DNA from: Punctularia strigosozonata HHB-11173 SS5
Taxonomy: Eukaryota > Basidiomycota > Agaricomycetes > Corticiales > Punctulariaceae
Assembly (NCBI RefSeq): GCF_000264995.1
Contig: NW_006767439.1
Location: 995,573-1,059,572, forward strand
DNA length: 64,000 nucleotides
Direction of reading: 5' to 3'
Shown here: piece by piece, positions 22,849 to 34,663 of the stretch
Numbering within the stretch: the stretch's first letter is position 1
Layout of the letters: the number at the start of each line of letters is the position of its first letter
Made by a program: the position numbers and the translations under genes
The notes under the pieces: model-generated
What the model saw: only the letters and a program-made list of their open reading frames with translations
Told to the model about the DNA's origin: nothing
Databases searched by the model: none

Positions 22849-24311
22849 ATGGCACCTCTCACCGACAACGACCTCGAGAAGGTCGAAATGTCCCCCACCC
22901 AGCGCGAGTTCCCTGCACAGAACCGTCATTTATCACCCAAGAACGAGGACAACGACCCCCTTGCGTCGCCTCTGCCTTCGCCTGTGTCCGCCTCGGCGCC
23001 CAAACCCGCCAAACCGACGCTTTCGGCGACTATGATCATTCCCGTTTGGATCGCTCTCAGCTCGGCGGTGATCATCTACAACAACTACATCTACAACACG
23101 ATAGGTTTCAAGTACCCCGTGTTCCTGGTGACATGGCACCTTACGTTCGCTGTGAGTATCCTCCCTTGGCGATGTGTTGCTATGTCGTCGCGGATACGAG
23201 TAGGAGGCTTGGGTATTGCTGGTTCGTTATCGTTCTATGGCCTGCGGCCAGGAATATATCTGCTTCGACTGTCGAACTTCGAGCGTTGCCACATTTAGCG
23301 CATCCCCCTCATCCGTTCACATATGCTGATGATGTCCCTTCGCTGTCGTAGGCCATCGGCACTCGCGTGCTCGAGCGGACCACACACCTCCTCGACGGCG
23401 CGAAGGATGTACACATGACGAAGGACATGTTCACGCGCTCGATCCTGCCCATCGGCCTCCTCTTCAGCGCGTCGCTCATCCTCTCCAACACCGCCTACCT
23501 CTATCTCTCCGTCGCCTACATCCAGATGCTCAAGGCCTTCACGCCCGTCGCGATTCTCCTCATCTCCTGGACGTTCCGCATCCAGGAGCCGAACCGGAAA
23601 CTGGCCGTGATCGTGTTCATGATCTCGACCGGCGTTGCGCTCGCGTCCCGCGGCGAGCTCCGCTTCAACCTGATCGGGTTCATCACCCAGGCCGCTGCCG
23701 TCGCGTTCGAGGCGTCTCGGCTCGTGATGATCCAGATCCTCCTGCACGGGATGAAGATGGACCCGCTCGTCTCGCTGCACTACTACGCGCCAGTGTGCGC
23801 CGTGATCAACATCCTCGTGATTCCGTTCACGGAAGGCCTCGCGCCTTTCTACGCTATCTGGGAGGGTGCGTCGCAGCATGTCCGCGTACTGTTATCCTCA
23901 CTTAGCTAACACCACCCTCCTTAGGCCAAGTTGGCTTCCTGATACTGCTCAGCAACGCGTCGGTGGCGTTCTTGCTTAATGTCGCCGCCGTGTTCCTCGT
24001 CGGAGTGGGCAGCGGCCTGGTCCTCACCCTCGCAGGCGTGTTCAAGGTACGACGGCGGCGTTCTATGCCCATTCGATGACGCCTTCTAAATTATGACCTC
24101 TCTCCACGTTTACAGGACATCCTGCTCATCACCGGCTCCGTTCTCATCTTCGGCGCTACGATCACACCGCTACAGGTTTTCGGTGGGTCATCTCACGTTT
24201 ATCCGAGGTTTCTCCGACCGGTTATTCACCCTCACGCCTTCCTTCTCTTTCGTAGGTTACGCGATTGCTCTTGGCGGACTCATCTTCTTCAAGACCTCTG
24301 GGGGCAAATAG
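22849..24311 (+). CDS. Triose-phosphate/nucleotide-sugar transporter family protein (TPT domain)
   Basis: Five exons (22849-23151, 23352-23865, 23925-24046, 24116-24182, 24256-24311) give 353 residues. After a roughly 50-residue cytosolic N-terminus there are about ten hydrophobic helices, including IIPVWIALSSAVIIYNNYIY, FPVFLVTWHLTF-like sequence at the end of exon 1, SVAYIQMLKAFTPVAILLIS, FEASRLVMIQILL and LNVAAVFLVGVGSGLVLTLA. The Lys in YIQMLKAFTP and the Arg in EASRLVM fit the EamA/TPT antiporter family. The product is probably a Golgi, ER or other endomembrane antiporter. The substrate cannot be predicted, and a drug/metabolite transporter is a close alternative. Confidence 0.9.
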
Positions 24312-24984
24312 TCCATCTTGCATGACAAACTAGATTGGCCGCGGGAGTCGGAACGGACTGTTCACATAACTTTGCTCGACTCGGGAGGCGACGGTGCGCG
24401 GTGCGGACTGTACGACTTGGGCGGCATCATCATTCGTGTAGACGTATATCATGAGCTCCTTTGCACATACCACATGAGGTGCATGTCTTTAGAAAGCCCA
24501 GACATGCGCGCAGCTCCGTGCTATCGGAAATATGGGGTTGTGGGGTGTATACTTCAACCTTCGATGGTCAAGGCGTTTCGCGATTTGTGACTCGTGCCTA
24601 CCTGTGGTTGGCAAGTCGACTTCCTCTCGATGAGAACGGAGGGCGGCGTTTGGCAGTAGCTTGGTAACGAGACTACATCCATTGGGCAATAACTGGACCA
24701 CGTATGTCGAGCACGCGCCTGTCTCGTCAACAGCTCATGCGCGATGGGCTTCGCCACTGGCCATGGTACGCAGGATGTTCTCACCGCATATCCGGTATCA
24801 ACTTTCTCCCGCATCGGTTATTTAAGGTCGAAGATCCTCAGTGGCCCCTCAGCTTGTTCTTGCGAGATTTACCCGGTGCCAGAGTCCCCCTCTCCTCCTG
24901 TGGTGGGCGATCCTGCGACAGTGCTGGCTATCTCGCGACATTATCACTACCTGGATACATAGCGATCCGGTCGGCTTAGGCGAC
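24312..24984. other. Intergenic, no supported gene
   Basis: 3' flank of the TPT gene and promoter of the MFS gene. No frame shows recognisable protein features. Confidence 0.4.
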
Positions 24985-27083
24985 ATGACTACGACGTCGA
25001 CGTCGACGACCGTCGAGGCGGCCCCCGCAACGCACTTCTCGAGCGTCGACGGCGCGAAGGCGCCTTCTCCGCGTCCCCGTGTGCCCACACACTCCAAGTC
25101 TGACTCTTTCGGGGATGCGGAAGACATCGAGCTGCAGGATCGCGAGAGAGCCGGGCCTACTGTGGCTGCCGAGGACGCTGCTGTTGAAGATGTTCCCTTC
25201 GTGCAGACCAAGCAGCAAGTGTTACTCGGCCACATTCAGCTTGCTGCTCTCTGTTGGTGCCTGTTCATGGCGGGCTGGAACGACGGGACAACGGGACCTT
25301 TGCTTCCGCGTATCCAGACGGTCTATCATGTGCTGATCCACCGATTTTTCTCTGTGCGCGCGAGGCCTCTAACTAGGTCACGAACCAATAGGTTGGCTTC
25401 GTCATTGTGTCCATGATTTTTGTTTCGGGATGCATAGTAGGTCGCTTAATCATCATGAAAGGAGAGTTTGCTCGCTAACAGCACATATGCACAGGGGTTC
25501 ATGCTCGGTATGCCCCCACCCCTAAGTTAGTCTTGTACTATCTAACCGGGCATTTCAGGTGCCATGGTGAATGTTTACCTGACAGAACGGATCGGCTTCG
25601 GGAAAGTGAGAGGTCTGAGGCCCTCGATTGATCGGCTGCTCATGCAACTTGACAGACCATCGTGCTTGGATCGCTGTTCCAAGTGGTGGCATACGCGATG
25701 CAAGCACCGGGCCCGCCGTTCCCAGTCTTCGTCGTCGCATACTTCATCAACGGCATCGGAATTTCGCTGCAGGCATGCCATAAACTCCCTTCCGGGTCGT
25801 ATATGTGACGCTCATCATTATCTCTTCTCCAGGACGCGCAGGCCAACGGCTATACTGCCAGCTTCAAGAACAATGCGGAGGCCAAGATGGGTATATTGCA
25901 CGCGGTCTATGGGCTGGGCGCCATGTGTTCCCCTCTGGTTTCAACGCACTTCTCCCATGTGGAGCACTGGAGCTTCCATTATCTCGTATCATTAGGAGTG
26001 GCCCTGACCAACACGGCCGTTCTTATCGCCGTCTTCCGCTTGAAGAGTCAGGACGGTGCGTACCAATTCCTGGATTGCGCGGCGCAAGAAATGTCGGTTG
26101 AGGAGCCTCATTCTCCAGAAAACCTCGCTAAGATCGGACACGCAGCAGGGGAGACGGGCACCAGCGAGGACAGCGCATACCGCCAGATCATGCGACTCAA
26201 GGAGCTGCACCTGCTCGCCTTTTTCATCTTGGTCTATGTCGGCGTGGAGGTTACCATTGGAGGTGCCCACTTCCGCAGTACCTGGCGCCGTTCCTAGCTG
26301 ATGTATGCGGCAGGATGGATTGTCACCTATGTTATTGACGTCAGACACGGTGGCCGTTCCAGCGGTTACATTTCTTCTGGATTCTGTAAGCAATTCCCTC
26401 TGCTGATTCGATGAACTCGGCTCATCTGCTTTATATAGTTGGAGGCTTGACCGTGGGTCGTGTAGCCCTACTCTGGGTCAACCGTCTGGTATATGTCTTA
26501 TTTCTCTGGCATACATAACAAGCTCATTGTGTTCCCAGGTTGGCGAACGACGCGTGCTTTTCCTCTATGCGATCCTTGCCATAGCGTAAGTCTCAACATG
26601 AACTTGTGATACTCATGACCGGCTCACTGGTTGCAGCTTGGAGCTAGTGGTATGGCTAGTACCGTCGCTCATCGGTGGTGCAGTTGCGGTCTCTCTGGTC
26701 GGAGTTCTGCTGGGGCCGTTCTACCCGATCGTCATGAACCATTCTGGTCGCATCCTCCCTCGCTGGCTCCTCACGGGGTGCATAGGATGGATTGCTGGTT
26801 TCGGTTGCGTGAATTCATTTTTCACTACGTTTTGTCAGCTCATCGCGCTTCAACGTCGCCAGGTCAGGCCGGCTCCGCCATACTCCCTTTCATCACCGGA
26901 GCGATATCGCAGAAGGCCGGCATCAAGAGTCTCCAGCCCCTGTAAGCACCTTCGAGCGTTTCGATGACTCCTTTTCGTTCGTTCTGATGAAGAGGTGCTC
27001 TGTGCTTTAGGTTGGTTTCAATGATGGGGTTGATGATCGTTTTGTGGGCGCTAGTACCTGGACATGCAAAGCGTCCGGACTGA
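24985..27083 (+). CDS. Major facilitator superfamily transporter
   Basis: Twelve exons (24985-25329, 25392-25436, 25495-25507, 25559-25605, 25656-25772, 25833-26262, 26314-26385, 26439-26488, 26539-26585, 26637-26803, 26863-26941, 27011-27083) give 494 residues. A hydrophilic N-terminus of about 80 residues precedes twelve membrane helices. Recognisable blocks are WNDGTTGPLLPRIQ, VTIGGWIVTYVIDV, VGVLLGPFYPIVMNHSGRIL and GWIAGFGQAGSAILPFITG, matching a fungal MFS group related to yeast Bsc6 and glucose/fucose-type permeases. Substrate unknown. Exon 3 is only 13 nt, and intron 5 (25773-25832) needs a GC donor (CAG|GC). In exon 6, nt 26058-26102 could be an additional in-frame 45-nt intron; I left it in the coding sequence. 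Confidence 0.9.
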
Positions 27084-27357
27084 GTGTTCCTTCCAATAAC
27101 GTGTCAACGGTCTTTTCGTGCTGGGAGCTGTCGTTTATATCCGCCCTTTAGTATATGGTTGATGAAAGACTGCATGCTGTATCTGTAATAGAGCAAATCG
27201 GAATATTATCCATCGTTATTCAAGATCTTATCACGCCCTGATTCGCCAATGAGAAACGATTCTAACGCGATTTGTTCGTGTTTCGAAATATATTATGATA
27301 TAATCGGGTACAGTAGGAATTACCGACAGGCATAGTGTAGACTATCAGAGTGATACA

Positions 27358-29363
27358 TTAACTTGCACTGTAAACTTGCAGAGCCCACGATCCGCCGCAT
27401 GTCAGTGCTGGTGCTCCTGAGCATGCGTAATCGCATTCGCTGGAGTCGATGAGCGAGGGTGCCGTATCGCTTGCCCATGACGATGAGCAATAACACTCCG
27501 AGCCTAAGAAAGCGAGAACGCATTCCTCGATGAGGTGTACTGTTCGGGCAAGGGTAATGATAAGCGACATACCGTACTCGACGCCGGCCATGGTGTAGTT
27601 CAGGTCGGCGCAGTAGGACGTGCAAGCAGCCGGCGAGTTCGTGTCGCTTAGGTCGGCGCCGGCGTACTTGGGAGATGCGAGCACGCGATCGGATGTGTCC
27701 CGAACGCAGCCGTACGATGACCAGCCGGACGGAGCTTCGCCCGCGGCAGGCGACAACCCGGTGGAATAGATCTGCATGCGCCACGATCCGCCGCAGGTGA
27801 GCGTGTCGTCTCCAGCGCAAGCCATGGAGCATTCGCTGGCTGGCGCGTTGTCGATTGTGGAGGGGTCTACGGAGTAGCCCGTGCCACAGTAGCATTCGTT
27901 CGAGTACTATGAAGGCGCAAGACGTGAGGTTAGTTACTGATAGGAGCGAGAATGGAACGGATAATTTTACCTCGACACCGGCAAGGATGAAGCCGCGGGC
28001 TGCGCAAAAGGTGGCACAGGCGTAGGGGGTGTTGTCAGAGAGCGTGGTGCTGTATGGATTGGAGATGAGTCGAGAGGAGGTGTCCGTCGCACAGGGAAAT
28101 GCGGTCGACCACCCGGATGGGAGGGTGGCCGTTGGCGTGGTGGTTGAAGGCGTCGAGGTAGAGGAAGTGGTGGTGGTGATGGTCGATGTCGGTGGAGGCG
28201 TGGACGTGACCGCTGCGGTGGTGCAGGAGACGTCGGCGAAATTGGGGTTGGCAGCGACCCCGACCGGGTTGAAAACCGCCCCGGTATCCTGTTTGAGGAG
28301 AACTGTAAGTCTGGACGAGAGTATTTTCGGCAGTGCGGGAGACTGACCACATAGTACTGAGCAAAGTGGTTGCCTCCGGGCCAGTTCCAGCGACAGAAGA
28401 TGCAGTTGGTGCCGCACGAGGAGGACTCGATGAGCGCATTTCCGGAGTTGTCGACCGCGGGGCACACGGACGAACAGGTGGTGGTGGTAGTGATGATGTC
28501 CCCGGATGAGGCGGTGCTGGTGGCCAAAGCTGTAGTCCTACTTGGCGTTATGGTGGCGGTCTTGGTGGTGTTCGAGCAGGCGACGTCGGCTACAACGGGA
28601 TTGGCGGCTACACCTATTGGAGAAAATATAGCACCGGTGTCCTGCGGAGATTATGTCAAGAGGAGGCCAGAGCAAAGCTGAGCCTTCGCTGATCACTCAC
28701 CACGTAGTACTCCGCGAAATGGTTTCCGCCTGGCCAGTTCCAACGACAGAAGAGGCAGTTGTCACCGCAGTTTGACGACTCAATGAGCGCATTGCCCGAC
28801 GTGTCCAGCTGGGGGCAGACCGAGCCGCACGTCTCTGTCGTGGTGATGATCGTACCGGAGGTTGCCGTACTCGTGGCGTAGATGGTCGTCCGGGTGGGAG
28901 TCGGAGTGGTGGTCGAAGTTGAGGTGGTGCACGCAACAGACGCAACAGCCGGGTTGGCGGCCACGCCAACGGGGGAGAAGACGAGACCGGTGTCCTGTAA
29001 GTTCAAATAGCGCGTGAGATGTGTGCCCGAGACATTGCAATTGATGAACCGTACGACGTAGTACTCAGCGAAGTGGTTTCCTCCTGGCCAATTCCAGCGA
29101 CAGAACAGGCAGTTCGTGCCGCAATTGGATGTCTCGATGAGAGCGTTGCCCGAGTTGTCCACCGGAGGGCAGACCGATGAACAGGACGTCGTGGTGGTGA
29201 CATAATAACCGGGAGACAACGTCGAGGTAGAGTAGATCGTCGTACGAGACGGTGTACTCCTCCTCATCAGGGCGCCACCACCTGACCCCGTCCCTAGAAG
29301 GGGCGAGGCAAAAGTCGTGCACGAAATGGCAAGGACAGCGATGAGAGGATGAATGCGAAACAT
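27358..29363 (-). CDS. Secreted WSC-domain protein with tandem Cys/Trp repeats
   Basis: Six exons (29363-29055, 28994-28701, 28641-28348, 28288-27971, 27906-27573, 27503-27358) give 564 residues. A signal peptide (about residues 1-19) is followed by three near-identical modules of about 98 residues, each containing an SVCP...GNALIE...NC..NC.FCRWNWPGGNHFA.YYV core and DTG.VF.PVGVAANP. Two of the exons are exactly 294 bp with phase-0 borders. A Ser/Thr-rich linker, likely O-glycosylated, leads to three WSC-like modules, the last shortened, marked by ECYCGTGY, TCGGSWRMQIYS and TCGGSWALQVYS. WSC domains bind carbohydrates in fungal cell walls and enzymes. No membrane helix or GPI signal is evident, so a secreted wall-associated role is likely. 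The repeat module itself I do not recognise. Confidence 0.88.
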
Positions 29364-29428
29364 TGCTGAACTGAAGGAGAGGAAGGGTCCGTTTGAATCC
29401 TACAGATCACTGCCTCGAGTGCATGCCT

Positions 29429-29434
29429 TTTATA
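29429..29434 (-). promoter_or_regulatory. TATA box of the WSC gene
   Basis: TATAAAA on the minus strand, about 70 bp upstream of the start at 29363. Confidence 0.5.
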
Positions 29435-30194
29435 CGGCCGTGTTGAGTGCACATAGCTCGTCGTCGTGGCTGCTCGGAGGTCAAGCAGCGCCGAACGAGA
29501 CGGACGCAGTGGAGCGCCTGCAAGACATCGGGACAGCGCTTCACAAGTAAATGCGACTCTCGACGATGCCGTTCCTGAATGTGCCTTGGAGACCCAGACC
29601 TAGAACTGCCAGGGACCCAGAGCATCTGCACTGTCCGCATTCCGGGACAGGATCCCCGGGTTTTTGGTCGACGATGGTTTCGGACGAACGCCAGCATCGA
29701 CATCGGGGCTGTTGTGGAAGCGTGATGAGCTCCACGTGGGCCAGTTGCGGGCGTTATGCGGCGCGGATCGTTTCTTTGAGAATGCACCAGGGAGGTCAGA
29801 TATCCAAATGAAAGATTTGCCAGCAAAACAGCCGTAGCTCGAGTTGAACGTCTGTTCCGTGTAAGCTATCCTTGAGCTTGAGCACCGGTATAGCAGTGCG
29901 AGCATGAAGTGTCAAGACAAGATGGAGTGGGATCCCATCTCCGCTTTCCCGCGCGCGTCGGTGTCCCGAAGCTCTTTATGCAGGCACCGACAGGTCGATC
30001 CCCACATGTTCACGTCCCGTCGACGGAGCGGTTCGGAGCTAGGCGAGAAAAGGCGAGAAAACCTTTGTAAAAACCAGGTAAACTTGAAAGCAATCGCAGA
30101 GGCATATGCCAGTTTTCAATTGTAACCTCAGGCTTCGACGTTACTATTCATTTACACACAAGCACAGACGTCGGAATAATCGACAACGCTCGGC
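29435..30194. other. Intergenic, no supported gene
   Basis: Upstream region of the WSC gene and 3' flank of the next F-box paralogue. Overlapping open frames at 29407-29826 lack any recognisable signature. Confidence 0.4.
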
Positions 30195-31481
30195 TCAGTC
30201 GAGCAGCCGAACCAATCCTACTTTGTCGCAGGCCTTGAGCAGATTATCGAGTAGGGCGTCGCAGAGGTTATCAGGGCGAACCTCCCCGTCCTTCCGAGTG
30301 CACCCCACGTGGAACTCGTCCCTCCGGAACTGAATCTGCTCCAACGCAGGAAAGCGACCGGGGGAGCACAGCGCGTCGTCGACGGCCGCCCAGTCGAAGC
30401 CGCGCCAAAGCTCGTCGCCCGGGTGATGGTGAACGATGAAGCAGACGACTTCGATTCGCTGCGCCGGCACGAGCAGCAGAAATTTGCTCGCCCAGCTCCC
30501 GTCGAAGGATCGAACGCCATGTCCTATGGCGAGTTGTCTCAATACTATCGACTGTAAGGCGGTCCCATTGATGTCCTCCTCGAACTCGCTAAAGATAACT
30601 GGAATTGTATGAGGCTTGATTAGCCGATGTTATATATGAGGAGCAGGAAGCCGTGGCCCCTTACCGTCAGGCAGCCTCAGCCTCTGAGTCCCTGGCACGA
30701 CTTCCTCCATTTCCTCTTCAAACTTCCAGTCGACCGATAGGATAAGACGCTGTACGCCCTTATTCTCCACGAGGTCGCAGAGCAAATCATAGTCGACCCA
30801 GTCTTTGATGGCCATGTCGAGGGCCTCCACCTCCTGAAAGCCCTCCGTAAGAGTGGCGCGCTGGAACTCTCCGTCAATAACAAACGACCCGAGGACCAAC
30901 GACCGAAGACGAAACCCCGAGGCTTCCCATACAGTCCGCGGCCGCTGCTCAACGTCCAAGGCTTGGATGTAAGCCGTCAGCAGACGCAGTTCGCGCAGCA
31001 CAGGCATACGGGAGAGCACCAACGCGAATTCGTCGTAGTAAGCGACCATACATTCGCCAATCGTAAAGCTTTCGAGCTGCGGGAAGAAGGCGGCGATCAT
31101 GCAGGGTACGATGACATGCGTGAATGTCTCCTGGGGAAAGTTCGAGATCCCGAGACGCGTGAGGCGTTGACACGCCTGGAAGATGAAGTGGAGGGATACG
31201 TTGATCCTGTGCGGGTTGTCGAAGCCAGTGGCGACGATGAGCAAGTGGCGTAGACCGTTAGCGAGGTACCGTGACGTGAAAAGGACGCGAGCGAGACGCT
31301 CGCATGTCTCCGGCGAATCGAGGATGACGACGCTGAAGAGGAGCTGCTGGCTGCATTGACGAGTGGCCCTGCAGGTGAGAGACGCAGCCTTGAGGGTCGC
31401 TTCACTGGAGTTTTCGTCCATGGCGTTTGGTATATGTTCGATGATGCGCTCGCGGAGTTCGATGGGGAGCGGGACGGGCAT
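30195..31481 (-). CDS. F-box-like protein, paralogue C
   Basis: Two exons (31481-30665, 30598-30195) with a phase-1 66-bp intron give 406 residues. Layout and intron position match paralogues A and B: F-box-like LPIELRERIIEHIPNAMDEN, cysteine/serine segment TCRATRQCSQQLLFSVV, leucine repeats (FFPQLESFTIGEC, MPVLRELRLLTA), and C-terminal WRGFDWAAVDDAL. It is closest to A (shared KDW.DY.FL/LLC segment before the intron). The start at 31481 (MPVPLPIEL) is favoured because a TATA box lies 69 bp upstream. Substrate recruitment to an SCF ligase is inferred from the family. Confidence 0.84.
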
Positions 31482-31549
31482 GGTGGCTTTCGTGATGTAG
31501 TAGACGACGGTGGCGACTGGATGAGACCGGATGATGATGCCTTCTAGCA

Positions 31550-31555
31550 TTTATA
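31550..31555 (-). promoter_or_regulatory. TATA box of F-box-like paralogue C
   Basis: TATAAA on the minus strand, 69 bp upstream of the start codon at 31481. It supports that start over a non-ATG extension. Confidence 0.45.
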
Positions 31556-32078
31556 CGTAGCCGCATAGTTCTTTGTAGCACAAAGAGGATGGGCTCTAAA
31601 GCAAACGATTTCCCAAACAGGCATCCCTTTGTCAATCGTACGGCCCGTGGTCTGGCGAAAACCGAACGCTTTCATGTGCGCCTTTCTGAGGGCTAACGAA
31701 CCGAGAAGATCGCGGTTAGTGAGTGAATCCGTGGTCGTAAGTTGCCGATGTCTGTAAGACCGAGCTTGCCGGGGACTGGAGGTATGAAAGACCATGCTTT
31801 AGGGCAGGACCCTCATCTGCACTCGATATCCCGGCAGTGCTTGAAGATATATACACCCTGTTAAAGCTCATTCGAGTACCCCCTGCCACTTCAATATCGG
31901 TTGCTGGGCAGGATGCAATAGTGATCCACATGTCCCTTTCAGACGATTCCGGATCCTCCACAGATACATTAGACATTTGACATTGATTACTCATTGAGTA
32001 ATTCTCCTCAGACTGTGTTTGCGCTTACCCCAACATGCACATATTCATCCTACGAACCGGAAGACTGGAAGATTCTCC
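31556..32078. other. Intergenic, no supported gene
   Basis: Upstream DNA of F-box paralogue C and the 3' flank of the carboxypeptidase. No recognisable frame. Confidence 0.4.
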
Positions 32079-34281
32079 TCATACGGCGTCTGCGTTGATC
32101 CATCGACTAATGAGGCGTAAGCTCTCCCGCGGTTTGTCGTATGGTGCCTGTTGCAAGTCGTTACTGATGAACCGCGACACGAAGGCAAGGTCCCACGCAC
32201 CATATGCCCTGCACCATTCATATACACAAATGTGAAATCACGGGCAGTCCTGACCTTGCCTACCACTTCATTGTCCACAATCCAATCCCTGGCTTCGGTC
32301 TCGAGGAACTCCTTTCTACCACTCCACTCCATGGCCAGAGCCCATCGCTCATTGCCAATCCAGTTGCACATCCAATCATTCGTGCCCACGTAGGCGATTA
32401 CTCGAATGCTTCTCTCGAGAAGTGCTGAGACGTACGGCACGGACGTGTGGTACATGTCGAGCGTATCATGGAAGCCGGCTTGCAGTTTCATGTTGCAGGA
32501 GGCGAATCTTCCTCTCACGGCGGGATCAACTCCCAGTGAGTCCTGAACTTCCGGAAGAGAGAGGAATGAATCGATGTATCTGAAGAAGCGGGAGTGAGAG
32601 CGAGGTCATCGGCGAGACGTGAGATATACCTTGTCACAGGATAGCATAGCGTTTCAAGATAGGGTCCCTCGCACCTTTTGTTCAGATCGTACGGATTCAT
32701 GTCTACGCCGCGGTCAAGCATGTGCACAAGCGGGCCATGGGACTTATTGGAACTTACCCGTCGTCCGGAACACCTCCGTGATTTCATTTTCGCAGAATGT
32801 AGTGACGGCCTTGCAGTTCATGTGATCGAATTCATCTATGCAGACCCCTCGGCCCCATTTCCTACATCGCGTCACCTGGATGTCATTAGGGGCGTTTGCG
32901 TGCGATGAAACCTGACTTACTACTTCTTTCATCCTAATACACTTCCTGGAGAAACACCTCAGGATTGGTGCGCAACACTCCGAAGGTATTCAGACTGACG
33001 AGATCGGTAAGATAGGCTTCACGGAGGCTGGTGTGCACATCATGTCATATCTCGAGAGCATAATCTCGAAAGCATCAGTCAACCCGTTGCCTGAGAACGA
33101 ATTAGCTGTCACGAACGATTAGCTGTGCCGAAGAGGAGCCAACCAAGCATGATAGACTTCAAATTGATAGGCGTGAGCCCAGCTTCGACGAGTTTGGCAT
33201 TGTGATCAAGTATGGTAGAAGCGAACACGGGTATTGAGTGACCCTGATACTCTGGGTCAGTCACCGAGGCCAGATCAACGTCACGACGACGTACTGCGTA
33301 AGACTCCCCGGCCATGTGGAAGCCTCTTCCTTTGAATTTGAAGAAGTGCTCAAAGAAGATAGTCATAAAGATTGCGATGTCTTCGCTTGCTTCCTCTGTA
33401 GTACTCTGAGCATGCCCATGAGGGATGTTATCGGAAGATTGGGACAGTAGCTTACGACATAGACACCGTGTTCCTGGAAAGAGAAACCCGCACCCGCCGG
33501 CGAGTCGATGTAGAAAATGTTGGCAACCTCTGGTCCACCTCCGTCAGACGTCGTGACTCGTGAAGATAAAAGTGCGTACCGTTCCAAGAATGAGGATTAT
33601 ATTGCGTCTTGTTGGCTTCGCGTATCAGGCATGGTCCTATTCATAGGTGATATGAGCATCGAAGGGGAGATTAACCCACTGATATCATACCATGCTCCAT
33701 GAACAGGCCGGCAGCGGAGCTGCATCTGCATGGCATCCTCAGTCGAGCTCAAGATCTTATGACAGCATTCACTAACGCCGAGCCACTGTTGGTCCAGAAT
33801 ACGACATCATCTTCTTCTGAATTGCCCCTACTCTGAAAGAGATGATGGTATTAGGAACGAATTAGAGATACGAGCGTCAGCGCACCTCGAAGAAGTAGAA
33901 AAAGAGATGCATGTTCTCATTGATGTCTAGGTAGCCCGTGTACGTACTGTCGTCTCTGAGATCAGGATATCTGAATCATGAGTGCGTGATTCAGGTATGT
34001 ACTCACTTGACGGGTTCCTCTTCACAAATGTGCGACCGCTTGATGCGCAGGCTGTGATTGGGGAACAAGGGTAGCGCCAATGCCGTATACGACGTCTCAG
34101 ACAGTAACGTCATGTCCCCGAACGCGTCGAACGAATTATATATCGTGCACGTGGAGGCCAACCTATCATGCGCTCCGAAACCTGGCTCCGAGAAATTATA
34201 CAGCTGTTGGGACGCATGCACAGAGAGATCGCATATCGAAGCAAAGGCCGCGAGCAGTTTCATCCGCTTAGGGGCGACCAT
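32079..34281 (-). CDS. Serine carboxypeptidase (peptidase family S10) with altered oxyanion motif
   Basis: Fourteen exons close to 518 residues: 34281-34007, 33970-33886, 33832-33777, 33725-33691, 33636-33580, 33529-33456, 33405-33295, 33243-33144, 33090-33000, 32945-32912, 32875-32758, 32702-32630, 32579-32201, 32147-32079. An N-terminal signal peptide (KLLAAFASICDLSVHAS) directs secretion or vacuolar sorting. Catalytic features: Ser in GESYAGHSIPVFAS, Asp in YVGTNDWMCNW, His in NGAGHMAPYDKP; also IFYIDSPAGAGFSF and MNPYDLNKRCEG. The family motif N-G-G-P-G-C-S-S, which forms the oxyanion hole and binds the C-terminal carboxylate, reads N-S-G-S-A-C-S-S at the exon 3/4 join. The enzyme may have lost or changed activity. 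A second ATG, 18 nt downstream at 34263, is an equally good start. Confidence 0.88.
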
Positions 34282-34663
34282 GGCAAAGACCAACGAGGAG
34301 TCGATTCGCGAAGGTGAACGGCGACAGTAACCGAGTCCGAGTCAGATACCGTCGGGTATCAGGAACGCTGACCATGTGGTATAGATAGCAGGTAGGCTCT
34401 ATGTGTGGTGCTCGAGACAGGGGCCTGCTACTTCAGCGAGTAACTCTGAGGAACGAGTCTGGACGAGGTCAAGTGTCAGAAGATGCTCTAACTCTCCAGC
34501 GAAGCTTGCGCCCTCCCTATTCATTTCCGTTGTCCAAATACAACTTCCACAGGCATGTAAATAGGAGACAAAAAACCGAGGAGCGCATTTTTAACACAGA
34601 TGCACACAGAAGGGTCGCATTTCTATATCTTATTTTTCCCCAATCACATCTCCACCTTTGAGC
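34282..34663. other. Intergenic between carboxypeptidase start and SEC24 stop
   Basis: No exon seen. It serves as promoter of the carboxypeptidase and 3' flank of SEC24, both on the minus strand. Confidence 0.4.

Noticed and set aside
29407-29826. 139-codon minus frame upstream of the WSC gene
   Set aside because: Overlaps the WSC promoter and several other equally open frames; no family resemblance.
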